Below are positions 28,840 through 36,369 of a stretch of 64,000 nt of DNA, piece after piece (the first letter of the stretch is position 1; each line of letters opens with the position of its first letter). The stretch comes from Oceanimonas doudoroffii (lineage in GTDB: Bacteria; Pseudomonadota; Gammaproteobacteria; Enterobacterales; Aeromonadaceae): positions 1 through 64,000 of the forward strand of contig NZ_NBIM01000010.1 in NCBI RefSeq assembly GCF_002242685.1, read 5' to 3'. The notes beneath the pieces are model-generated. The model searched no databases. It was given only the letters and a program-made list of their open reading frames with translations, and was not told the origin of the DNA. Position numbers and translations under genes: made by a program.

Positions 28840-29184
28840 TCAGATGCTGAAGGAAGAACCGCAGCCGCAGGTGCTGGTGGCGTTGGGGTTGGTCACCAGA
28901 AAGCGGGAGCCTTCCAGGCCTTCCACGTAATCGACGGTGCCGCCCACCAGATACTGCAGGCTCATGGCATCCACCACCATGACGATGCCGTTCTTTTCGA
29001 TCACGGTGTCGCCGTCGTTGCTGCTTTCGTCAAAGGTAAAGCCGTACTGAAAACCGGAACAGCCGCCGCCGGTAATATAGACCCGCAGCTTCAGATTGGG
29101 GTTTTCCTCTTCGGCGATCAGGGCCTTGACCTTGTTCGCTGCCGCATCACTCATCTGGATCGGCAGGGGGACTGCTTCGCTCAT
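28840..29184 (-). CDS. erpA: Iron-sulfur cluster insertion protein ErpA
   Basis: A-type Fe-S carrier, 114 residues, same length as E. coli ErpA, delivering clusters to targets such as IspG/IspH and respiratory enzymes. The three ligand cysteines are conserved: C42 (GGGCSGFQ), C106 and C108 (CGCGSSFSI). I chose ATG 29184 ([10 protein letters not shown]) behind GAGGT; the frame is open 13 codons further upstream. It is divergent from hemL. Confidence 0.95.
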   Translation of the reverse strand: MSEAVPLPIQMSDAAANKVKALIAEEENPNLKLRVYITGGGCSGFQYGFTFDESSNDGDTVIEKNGIVMVVDAMSLQYLVGGTVDYVEGLEGSRFLVTNPNATSTCGCGSSFSI

Positions 29185-29253
29185 CACTACCTCGTTAATA
29201 TCGGTGTCGGCAAAATTATCCAATACCCGACCAATCAGTTCAAGTATTGTGCG

Positions 29254-29278
29254 ACTCAGGCCGATTCTCGGCCTGAGT
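29254..29278. repeat. Perfect 11-bp dyad in the erpA/hemL intergenic region
   Basis: ACTCAGGCCGA-TTC-TCGGCCTGAGT. It sits between divergent promoters, just upstream of a TATAGT (29288-29293) that could be the hemL -10 element. It may be an operator or a cruciform; the following bases TGGATTTTG are a weak T-tract, so a terminator is less likely. Confidence 0.75.
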
Positions 29279-29354
29279 GGATTTTGTTATAGTCGGCCCA
29301 CACCGGCCGCCACGCCGCGGCCTTTCACGCTCATGAACACCAAGGATTATGTGC

Positions 29355-30641
29355 ATGTCCAAGTCTGACGAACTCTTTAACCAGGCCCGCCGCTTTATTC
29401 CCGGCGGTGTCAACTCACCGGTGCGCGCCTTCAGTGGCGTGGGTGGCACGCCCCGTTTTATCGAGCGCGCCGACGGCGCCCGCATGTATGACGTGGATGG
29501 CAACAGTTACATCGATTACGTGGGTTCCTGGGGTCCGATGATTCTGGGCCACAACGCCGCCGTGGTAAAAGATGCGGTGATCGAGGCCGTGTCCCGCGGC
29601 CTGAGCTTTGGCGCCCCCACCGGGGTGGAAGTGACCATGGCCGAGAAGGTGTCCCAGCTGGTGCCCTCCATGGAGCAGGTGCGCATGGTCAACTCCGGCA
29701 CCGAGGCCACCATGAGCGCCATTCGTCTGGCTCGGGGCTTTACCGGTCGCGACAAGATTCTGAAGTTTGAAGGCTGCTACCACGGTCATGCCGACTGCCT
29801 GCTGGTCAAGGCCGGCTCCGGTGCCCTGACCCTGGGCCAGCCCAATTCCCCCGGTGTGCCCGCCGACTTTGCCAAGCACACCCTGACCTGCACCTTTAAC
29901 GATCTGGACTCGGTGCGGGCCGCCTTTGAGGCCGCCCCCGCGGACATCGCCTGTATCATCGTGGAGCCGGTGGCCGGCAACATGAATTGCATTCCCCCCG
30001 CCCCCGGCTTCCTGGAAGGCCTGCGCACCCTCTGTGACGAGTTCGGTGCCCTGCTGATCTTTGACGAAGTGATGTGCGGTTTCCGCGCGTCTCTGGGCGG
30101 CGCTCAGGAGCGCTTTGGTGTGAAACCCGATCTGACCACCCTGGGCAAGATCATCGGCGGCGGCATGCCGGTGGGCGCCTTTGGCGGTCGCCGTGACGTG
30201 ATGGAGCACCTGGCGCCCACCGGCCCCGTGTATCAGGCCGGCACCCTGTCCGGCAACCCGGTGGCCATGGCCGCGGGCCTGGCCACCCTGAACGCCATCG
30301 GCCAGCCCGGTGTGTACGAAGCCCTGGAGCGAAAAACCAAGGAGCTGGTGGATGGCCTGCAGGCCGCGGCAGACAAGCACGGTATCCCCTTTACCACCAA
30401 CCGGGTCGGCGCCATGTTTGGTTTCTTCTTTACCGAGGAGAAAAACATCAGTTGCTACGAGCAGGTCACCCGCTGCGATCTGGGCGTCTTCAAGCGCTTC
30501 TTCCACCTGATGCTGGATCACGGCGTCTACCTGGCTCCCAGCGCCTTTGAAGCGGGCTTTATGTCTCTGGCCCACGGTGAGCAGGAAATTGCCGACACCC
30601 TGGCCGCCGCCGACAAGGCCTTTGCCGCGCTCAAGGGCTAA
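29355..30641 (+). CDS. hemL: Glutamate-1-semialdehyde 2,1-aminomutase
   Basis: PLP enzyme of 428 residues that makes 5-aminolevulinate in the C5 route to heme. [13 protein letters not shown] near the N-terminus, [32 protein letters not shown] and the PLP-lysine block [18 protein letters not shown] are present. ATG 29355 is 8 bases after AAGGA; an ATG at 29349 is too close to it. Monocistronic, with a strong hairpin downstream. Confidence 0.96.
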   Translation: MSKSDELFNQARRFIPGGVNSPVRAFSGVGGTPRFIERADGARMYDVDGNSYIDYVGSWGPMILGHNAAVVKDAVIEAVSRGLSFGAPTGVEVTMAEKVSQLVPSMEQVRMVNSGTEATMSAIRLARGFTGRDKILKFEGCYHGHADCLLVKAGSGALTLGQPNSPGVPADFAKHTLTCTFNDLDSVRAAFEAAPADIACIIVEPVAGNMNCIPPAPGFLEGLRTLCDEFGALLIFDEVMCGFRASLGGAQERFGVKPDLTTLGKIIGGGMPVGAFGGRRDVMEHLAPTGPVYQAGTLSGNPVAMAAGLATLNAIGQPGVYEALERKTKELVDGLQAAADKHGIPFTTNRVGAMFGFFFTEEKNISCYEQVTRCDLGVFKRFFHLMLDHGVYLAPSAFEAGFMSLAHGEQEIADTLAAADKAFAALKG

Positions 30642-30681
30642 GGTTTAAGCAAACCGGTTTCGAGAAACAGTAACTGGGATT

Positions 30682-30750
30682 GCCGTAACGAAGTCAAAAG
30701 CCTGCTGCGAACATTCATGTTGTTCGCAGCAGGCTTTTTTAATGAGTGGC
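30682..30750. repeat. Mosaic intergenic repeat, copy D (after hemL)
   Basis: About 70 bp related to the minus sense of the block at 53981-54050 and to part of 48440-48496: the shared run goes from CCGTAACGAAGT through the CGAACATT...TGTTCG dyad to AATGAGTGGC. Here the dyad is extended to an 18-bp stem followed by T residues, so the repeat supplies the hemL terminator. The following stretch to about 30785 (GCGTGTCGG...ACCCTG) also resembles 22021-22043 weakly. Confidence 0.7.
30696..30740. terminator. hemL terminator (within repeat copy D)
   Basis: An 18-bp perfect stem: AAAAGCCTGCTGCGAACA (30696-30713) pairs with TGTTCGCAGCAGGCTTTT (30721-30738), followed by more T. The A-tract on the left allows it to work for the converging VOC gene as well. 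Confidence 0.92.
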
Positions 30751-30807
30751 TTTCGCCGTGGCGTGTCGGTGGAGGTACCCTGTAGTTTCGATCGCCAGAC
30801 TCTCCTC

Positions 30808-31233
30808 CTACGCCGGCCGCTGAATCTCCACCAAGGGTGCCTCCAGCAGCTCCACGCTGTTGCCGTCAGGGTCCATGATAAACACATACCGCTCACAGGT
30901 CTGGCCCGGTACCGGGGTCGGCTTGTCGGCCAACAGTCCGGCACCGTGCAGGCTGCTTAACGCATTGTCCAGATCCTCCACCTGCAACGCGAAATGCCTG
31001 AGCCCCAGCCGATGACCATGGGCCCAGGGCGGTAGCGCCGCCAGATCCGGCTCGTCCGCCGGGCGAAAACAGTACAACTCCAGTCGCGCCTGCCCCAGGC
31101 GCAGGTGACAGATCTGCAGCACGCCCTGCTCATCCTGCCAGCGATAATCCGGCTCAAAACCGAGCCCCCGGTAAAACCCTTCGGCCGCATCCAAGTTTCG
31201 CACGTTCAGGGTTACATGATGAAAAGCAAACAT
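30808..31233 (-). CDS. VOC (glyoxalase/bleomycin-resistance fold) family protein
   Basis: 141 residues with two betaalphabetabetabeta modules: FHHVTLNVRNLDAAEGFYRGLGF at the start, LGLRHFALQVEDLDNAL in the middle and YVFIMDPDGNSVELLEAP at the end. The His at the start and the final Glu are the usual metal ligands. Substrate cannot be read from sequence; members include lactoylglutathione lyases and dioxygenases. ATG 31233 has GGAGGT 8 bases upstream; the frame is open 10 codons further. It is convergent with hemL. Confidence 0.86.
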   Translation of the reverse strand: MFAFHHVTLNVRNLDAAEGFYRGLGFEPDYRWQDEQGVLQICHLRLGQARLELYCFRPADEPDLAALPPWAHGHRLGLRHFALQVEDLDNALSSLHGAGLLADKPTPVPGQTCERYVFIMDPDGNSVELLEAPLVEIQRPA

Positions 31234-31313
31234 GGCGGTCACCTCCGTCTCTCTATTCAGCATATACGGAGACGGCGGCTTTCACCCGTTTGAAGAAAAG
31301 CGGCCCCAACAAC

Positions 31314-31338
31314 AAGGGGGAGCAAACTGCTCCCCCTT
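31314..31338 (-). terminator. Possible mrcB terminator hairpin
   Basis: AAGGGGGAGCA-AAC-TGCTCCCCCTT lies 7 bases after the mrcB stop and is a perfect 11-bp stem. On the minus strand it is followed by GTTGTTGGGG, not a clear T-tract, so termination may be weak or the hairpin may protect the transcript end. Confidence 0.6.
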
Positions 31339-31344
31339 GCGGCC

Positions 31345-33675
31345 TCAGCGGGCGAAGTTAAAGATATCCCGCAGCCAGTCGCTAACCTGCTCGCCGGAAG
31401 GCAGCTCGGGCAGGGAAGGCTGGCAGCCGCGTATCGGCGGCAGGTCATGGGTGCGGGCCGGCAGCAGCCGGGTCTGCTCACAGCGGGGATCGGCGGGCTG
31501 GCCGTCGCTGAGGGCGAAATTCACCTGATCAATGCCTGGTGGCGGCGTCAGCTCCAGAGAGTCCACGCCCCGGCCATCCAGATAGCGGCTGTATACCCGC
31601 AGCGCGCCACTGGCGCCGGTCAGCCCGGTGACGCCGTTGTCGTCCCGACCGACCCAGGCGGTAACCAGCTCCTCGTTGTCAAGGCCGGCAAACCAGGCGT
31701 CACGCAGATCATTGGTAGTACCGGTCTTGCCCGCCATTACCCGGTTGGGAAAGCGCGCCGCCAGGTGGGCGGCGGTGCCGCCGGCCACGGCGCGGGTCAT
31801 GGCATAGAGTCCCAGGTAGCCCGCCTCCGGTTCCAGCACCTGCCTTGCCTGGGCATTATGCTGATAGATCAATTCGCCCTCTTCATCCTGAATGGCACGA
31901 ATCGAAGTGAGCGGCTGGTGCAGGCCCTGATTGGCCAGGGTCAGGAACAACTGATTCACCTCAAAGGGGGTCAGCTCCAGGGTGCCCAGCAACATGGACG
32001 GATAGGGCGGAATCGGCTGCTCCACACCCAGGCGCCGCAGCCCGTCCACCACCTTGTCCAGCCCGATCGCCATGCCCAGATTGACCGTGGGCACGTTGAG
32101 GGACTTGGCCAGGGCATCCACCAACAGCACATTGCCGCGATACTGGCGATCGTAGTTCTTGGGCCGCCATACCTGACCGCCTTCGCTGCGCAGGGTCACC
32201 GGCTCGTCCTTCAGGGTGCTGGCCAGGGTAAAGCCGCTTTCCAGCCCCAGGGCATAAACCGGCGGCTTGATCAACGAACCGATGGGGCGGCGCGCCGACA
32301 GCGCCCGGTTAAAGCCGGCAAAGGCCGGATCGGCCCCGCCCACCACGGCGCTGACCTCGCCCTTGCGCCAGTTGGACACCACCATGGCGGCCTCCAGATC
32401 ATTGCGCTTGGTGTTGGCGCGCAGCTGCTTGATCTGCTCGGCCACCGCCTGCTCGGCGGTGTGCTGGGCGATGGGATCCAGGCTGGTGAAAATGCGCAGC
32501 CCGTTCTGATTGAGAAACTCGGGACCAAAGCGGCCCTGCAGCTCATTTCTGAGCAGGCCCATAAAGGCCGGGGTGCGGCCATAGCCCATCCGGCCCCGCT
32601 CGATCAGTCCCAGATCCCGACTGCTGGCCCGCTCATAGGTCTGCCGGTCAATGTGGCCCTCGTTGGCCAGCAAACGCAGCACCAGATCCCGCCGCTCCCG
32701 GGCCCGTTCGGCATTACGCCAGGGGTCATAGAAGGACGGGCCCTTGACCAGCGCCACCAGCAGCGCCATTTGATCCGGGTTCAGTTCATTGATGGGCAGG
32801 CCGAAATAGAAATAACTGGCCAAGCCAAAACCGTGGACACCCTTGGCGCCGTTCTGGCCCAGATAGACCTCGTTGAGGTAGGCCTCGAGGATCTCGTCCT
32901 TGTCATAGCGAAAGTCGATGATCAGGGCCATGTAGGCTTCCTGAACCTTGCGCCACAGGCTGCGATCCTGGGTCAGAAAGAAGTTCTTGGCCAGCTGCTG
33001 GGTCAGGGTACTGCCTCCCTGCACCGTGCGACCGGCCTTGATATTGACCACCAGGGCCCGCAGTATCGCCAGCGGTGACACGCCGTCATGCTGGTAGAAG
33101 TCACGGTCCTCCACGGTGATCAGCGTCTGCACCAGCAGCTCGGGCACCTGATCCAGGCGCACCAGCAGCCGGTCTTCCCGTTCATCCACGTTGAGCCGGT
33201 CCAGCAGCACCGGATCCATGCGCGCATAGCCCAGCTCCCGGCCGTTGTCCGGGTTCTGCATGCGACTCAGGCGCTGGCCGTCAAAGCTCAGCAACAGGGT
33301 GCGGGACTGCTCGGCGCCGTCGGAAAAGTTGAACGGCCGGCGGTGAATTTCAATGCGGTTGTTGCTCACCGCATACTCGCCGGGCCGGGACGGGCTGGCC
33401 ACCTTGCGGTAGTTGAGCAACTGCAGCTCACGCAGCATCTGGGCGTGAGACAGCTTCTGGCCCGGGAACAGCTCCAGCGGCCGGCTGTAGACCAGCGCCG
33501 GCAGCGCCCATTTCTGCCCTTCAAAGCGGGCGCGCACCTGACTGTCCAGGTAAATGCCGAAAACGCCAATCAATACGGCGCCCACCAGGGCCAGCTTGAG
33601 CATCAGCCCCCAGCCAAACCGGCGCTGTTTCTTCACCGGCTTTTTACGGGTTTTGCGGGTTGTCTTTTTTGCCAT
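31345..33675 (-). CDS. mrcB: Penicillin-binding protein 1B
   Basis: Bifunctional class A PBP, 776 residues, that polymerises and cross-links peptidoglycan. A lysine/arginine-rich cytoplasmic tail precedes one membrane span (about 24-43), then the UB2H-like region, a family 51 glycosyltransferase domain with catalytic Glu189 (EDRDFYQHDG) and GGSTLTQQLAKN, and a transpeptidase domain with nucleophile Ser467 (SLIKP), SLN and KTGTTN motifs. The lipoprotein cofactor LpoB is not in the window. hrpB ends 2 bases before its start, so both are probably co-transcribed, as in E. coli synteny. Confidence 0.95.
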   Translation of the reverse strand: MAKKTTRKTRKKPVKKQRRFGWGLMLKLALVGAVLIGVFGIYLDSQVRARFEGQKWALPALVYSRPLELFPGQKLSHAQMLRELQLLNYRKVASPSRPGEYAVSNNRIEIHRRPFNFSDGAEQSRTLLLSFDGQRLSRMQNPDNGRELGYARMDPVLLDRLNVDEREDRLLVRLDQVPELLVQTLITVEDRDFYQHDGVSPLAILRALVVNIKAGRTVQGGSTLTQQLAKNFFLTQDRSLWRKVQEAYMALIIDFRYDKDEILEAYLNEVYLGQNGAKGVHGFGLASYFYFGLPINELNPDQMALLVALVKGPSFYDPWRNAERARERRDLVLRLLANEGHIDRQTYERASSRDLGLIERGRMGYGRTPAFMGLLRNELQGRFGPEFLNQNGLRIFTSLDPIAQHTAEQAVAEQIKQLRANTKRNDLEAAMVVSNWRKGEVSAVVGGADPAFAGFNRALSARRPIGSLIKPPVYALGLESGFTLASTLKDEPVTLRSEGGQVWRPKNYDRQYRGNVLLVDALAKSLNVPTVNLGMAIGLDKVVDGLRRLGVEQPIPPYPSMLLGTLELTPFEVNQLFLTLANQGLHQPLTSIRAIQDEEGELIYQHNAQARQVLEPEAGYLGLYAMTRAVAGGTAAHLAARFPNRVMAGKTGTTNDLRDAWFAGLDNEELVTAWVGRDDNGVTGLTGASGALRVYSRYLDGRGVDSLELTPPPGIDQVNFALSDGQPADPRCEQTRLLPARTHDLPPIRGCQPSLPELPSGEQVSDWLRDIFNFAR

Positions 33676-33677
33676 AA

Positions 33678-36110
33678 TCAGTGCTTCATGTGTTTTTTGG
33701 TGTGCCGGGTGGGCGCCGTATTGGCGGGATCATCGGGCCACGGGTGTTTGGGGTAGCGTCCGCGCATTTCCTTTTTTACCTCCTGGTAGGCTCCTGCCCA
33801 GAAGGCGGCCAGATCCCGGGTGAGCTGCAGTGGCCGGCGCGCCGGCGACAACAGCTCAAGCACCAGCGATACTCGGCCATCGGCCAGGGTGGGCGAACCG
33901 GCCTGGCCAAACATTTCCTGCAGTTTCACCGGCAATACCGGATCTTCTGCCTCACGGTAGCGAATGGCGGCCCGGGTTCCGGTGGCCAGTTCAAGGTGGC
34001 TGGGTAGCAGAGTATCCAGCAATTGCCGTTGTGACCAGTCCAGCCGGCTCAGCAAAATACCATGCCAGTCGAGCCTGGCCAGCTCGTCCCAGCGCCCGAG
34101 CCCGAGCAGGTGGGGCAACAGCCAGTGTTCCGCCTCGTTCAGCCAGGCGCTGTCGTCGCAGCCGGCAAAGCCCCGGTCGGCCAGTTTTTGTCCGGCCAGG
34201 GTCATTCGCAGCCAGGTTTGCCGTGCCTGTTCATTGAGCGGCAGCGCGCCCCAGCCGCGTTTTTGTACTTCCTGCAACAGGCACCGAGCCCGCTGCTCCG
34301 GGCTGACCGTGTTGAGCGGCGTGCGCCGCAGCACCAAGTTGCCAAAGCACCAATGGCGCTCGGCCCGCACTCGGTTGGCACCGTCGTCCCATTCCAGTTG
34401 CTCGCGCTCGCAAAAGCGCGCCGGCACAAAGCGCTGCAACTGCTCCAGCGTCACCGGCTCGGCGGCCTGCACAAACACGCCCCGCTCGCCCCGACCCAGG
34501 CCCGCCACCGCCAGCCAGTCCTTGCCGGTAAGCGGGCTACCCTCGGGCAGATCGGCGCTGAGGCCGCCGGCCAGGCCATAACGACGCCCGGTGCGCAGCT
34601 GCCCCACCCAGTCGGGCCGGGCGTTGGCCAGCAGGGGCCCCACATAGGTGCCCATCGGCTCGGCCACGGGCTGATTAACCCGCTCAAACCAGCGCCGGGC
34701 GCCGGCCTTGAGTCGTCCCCTGGCTGCCAGTAGCTGGCCCGACAGCGGGCCGTCGCCGGGTCGGCCTTCTTCCAGCAGCGCCAACAACCAGGCGCCGTCG
34801 GCCAGGGCACCGGCGTGTCCCTGTTGCTGCCACTCCAGCGCGGTCAGCAGCAGCTGCCCCAACCAGGGCTCGCATCCCAGCTGCCAGACGCGGCGCCCCA
34901 GGAAAGTGAGCTGGTTGCCGGCCAGCATGCCCAACGCCGCCAGTTGCGCCCGGGCCGCCGCCAGTTGGGGGGCCGGCGGCGAGGTCAGCAGCGGCAGCCA
35001 CTCGGGCTCGGCGCCCCAGGCGGCGCACTCCAGCACAAACCCGGCCAGATCGCTTTGTTCGATTTCCGCCGGCCGGCGCGGCGCCAGCCGCTCCTGCTGC
35101 TCTCTGCTCCACAACCGAATGCAGGTGCCCGGCTGCAAGCGCCCGGCCCGGCCGGCTCGCTGAGCGGCCGAGGCCTGACCGATAAGCCGGCTGTGCAGTT
35201 GGGTCATGCCGGCTTCCGGATCAAACCGGGCCAGACGCTCCAGTCCGGAGTCCACCACCATGCGAATGCCTTCAATGGTGAGCGAGGTTTCCGCCACATT
35301 AGTGGCCAGCACCACCTTGCGCCGGCCCTCGGCCGCCGGAGCAATGGCCGCCTGCTGTTCGGCAATTGAAAGGCGACCATAGAGCGGCCTGAGTTCAACC
35401 TCGCCGGGCAGGCGCTCCCGCAGCCACTCCTCGGCCCAACGAATTTCCCGCTCGCCAGGCAGAAAGGCCAGCAGGCTGCCGTCTTCATTACCGAGGGCAT
35501 CCAGCACCGCCCGGCCCAGGCTTTCCTCCAGCCGGCTGTGCTGATTGCGGGGACGGTATTCCAGTTCAACGGGAAAACTTCGCCCTCGGCTCACCACCAG
35601 CTCGGCCTCGGGCAGCAGGGTGTCGAGGGCCAGGCCCTCCAGGGTGGCCGACATCACCATGATCTTGAGATCGTCGCGCAGGGCCTGACATTCCAGGGCA
35701 AAGGCCAGGGCCAGATCCGCCTGCAGGCTGCGCTCGTGAAATTCGTCAAAAATCAGCAGCGAGACACCAGCAAGCTCGGGGTCTGCCTGCAGCATGCGGG
35801 TCAGCACCCCTTCGGTAACGACTTCCAGCCGGGTCTGCTTGCCGCTGCGGCTTTCACCGCGCATGCGATAACCCACGGTCTGGCCGGGCTGCTCACCCAA
35901 CTGGCTGGCCAGATACTGGGCTATGCTGCGGGCCGCCAGCCGGCGCGGCTCCAGCATAATAATGCGACCGTCAATGGCCGGCTGTTGCAGCAGCCACAGC
36001 GGCAGCCAGGTGGACTTGCCGGCGCCGGGGGGCGCCTCAACGATAATCTGGCTGGCCGCCAGCGCCTGTTGCAGGCGAGGCAGGGCCTCTGTGATGGGTA
36101 GCTGATTCAC
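33678..36110 (-). CDS. hrpB: ATP-dependent helicase HrpB
   Basis: DEAH-box helicase, 810 residues. Motif I APPGAGKSTWLP... (reads EAPPGAGKST), motif II DEFH (LLIFDEFHERSLQADLAL; in HrpB the usual DEAH is DEFH), motif III MSATLEG, and motif VI QRAGRAGRLQPG are all there. The C-terminal HrpB domain ends GRYPKHPWPDDPANTAPTR, nearly identical to E. coli. Cellular role is not well defined in the family. The likely start is GTG 36110. Confidence 0.94.
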   Translation of the reverse strand: MNQLPITEALPRLQQALAASQIIVEAPPGAGKSTWLPLWLLQQPAIDGRIIMLEPRRLAARSIAQYLASQLGEQPGQTVGYRMRGESRSGKQTRLEVVTEGVLTRMLQADPELAGVSLLIFDEFHERSLQADLALAFALECQALRDDLKIMVMSATLEGLALDTLLPEAELVVSRGRSFPVELEYRPRNQHSRLEESLGRAVLDALGNEDGSLLAFLPGEREIRWAEEWLRERLPGEVELRPLYGRLSIAEQQAAIAPAAEGRRKVVLATNVAETSLTIEGIRMVVDSGLERLARFDPEAGMTQLHSRLIGQASAAQRAGRAGRLQPGTCIRLWSREQQERLAPRRPAEIEQSDLAGFVLECAAWGAEPEWLPLLTSPPAPQLAAARAQLAALGMLAGNQLTFLGRRVWQLGCEPWLGQLLLTALEWQQQGHAGALADGAWLLALLEEGRPGDGPLSGQLLAARGRLKAGARRWFERVNQPVAEPMGTYVGPLLANARPDWVGQLRTGRRYGLAGGLSADLPEGSPLTGKDWLAVAGLGRGERGVFVQAAEPVTLEQLQRFVPARFCEREQLEWDDGANRVRAERHWCFGNLVLRRTPLNTVSPEQRARCLLQEVQKRGWGALPLNEQARQTWLRMTLAGQKLADRGFAGCDDSAWLNEAEHWLLPHLLGLGRWDELARLDWHGILLSRLDWSQRQLLDTLLPSHLELATGTRAAIRYREAEDPVLPVKLQEMFGQAGSPTLADGRVSLVLELLSPARRPLQLTRDLAAFWAGAYQEVKKEMRGRYPKHPWPDDPANTAPTRHTKKHMKH

Positions 36111-36281
36111 GGGGTTACTCGGCTGGCCTTGAAACCGCTATATTGTGCCAAAAGCCCGGGCAAAGGACTATGGAGCTGGAGCTGTTTAACCGCTGCCCGC
36201 CGGTTCGGCAGGTTCTCAAACGGAACGCGCACCGAAGATTGTGTATAGTGGTTTACAGGTAACCCTGGACGGTTTATTACG

Positions 36282-36291
36282 CTAACGTTAG
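36282..36291. repeat. 10-bp palindrome CTAACGTTAG upstream of the GGDEF-EAL gene
   Basis: Perfect palindrome about 80 bases before the GGDEF-EAL start, in a 259-base divergent gap that otherwise shows no gene. It could be a regulator site, but one short palindrome may occur by chance. Confidence 0.4.
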
Positions 36292-36369
36292 GCATTGTTG
36301 AGTGGTCGTGCCTGGTACCGCGAAACCACTACATTCAAACGCTCCTGGCGAGCCAGGTAAGAGACATCA

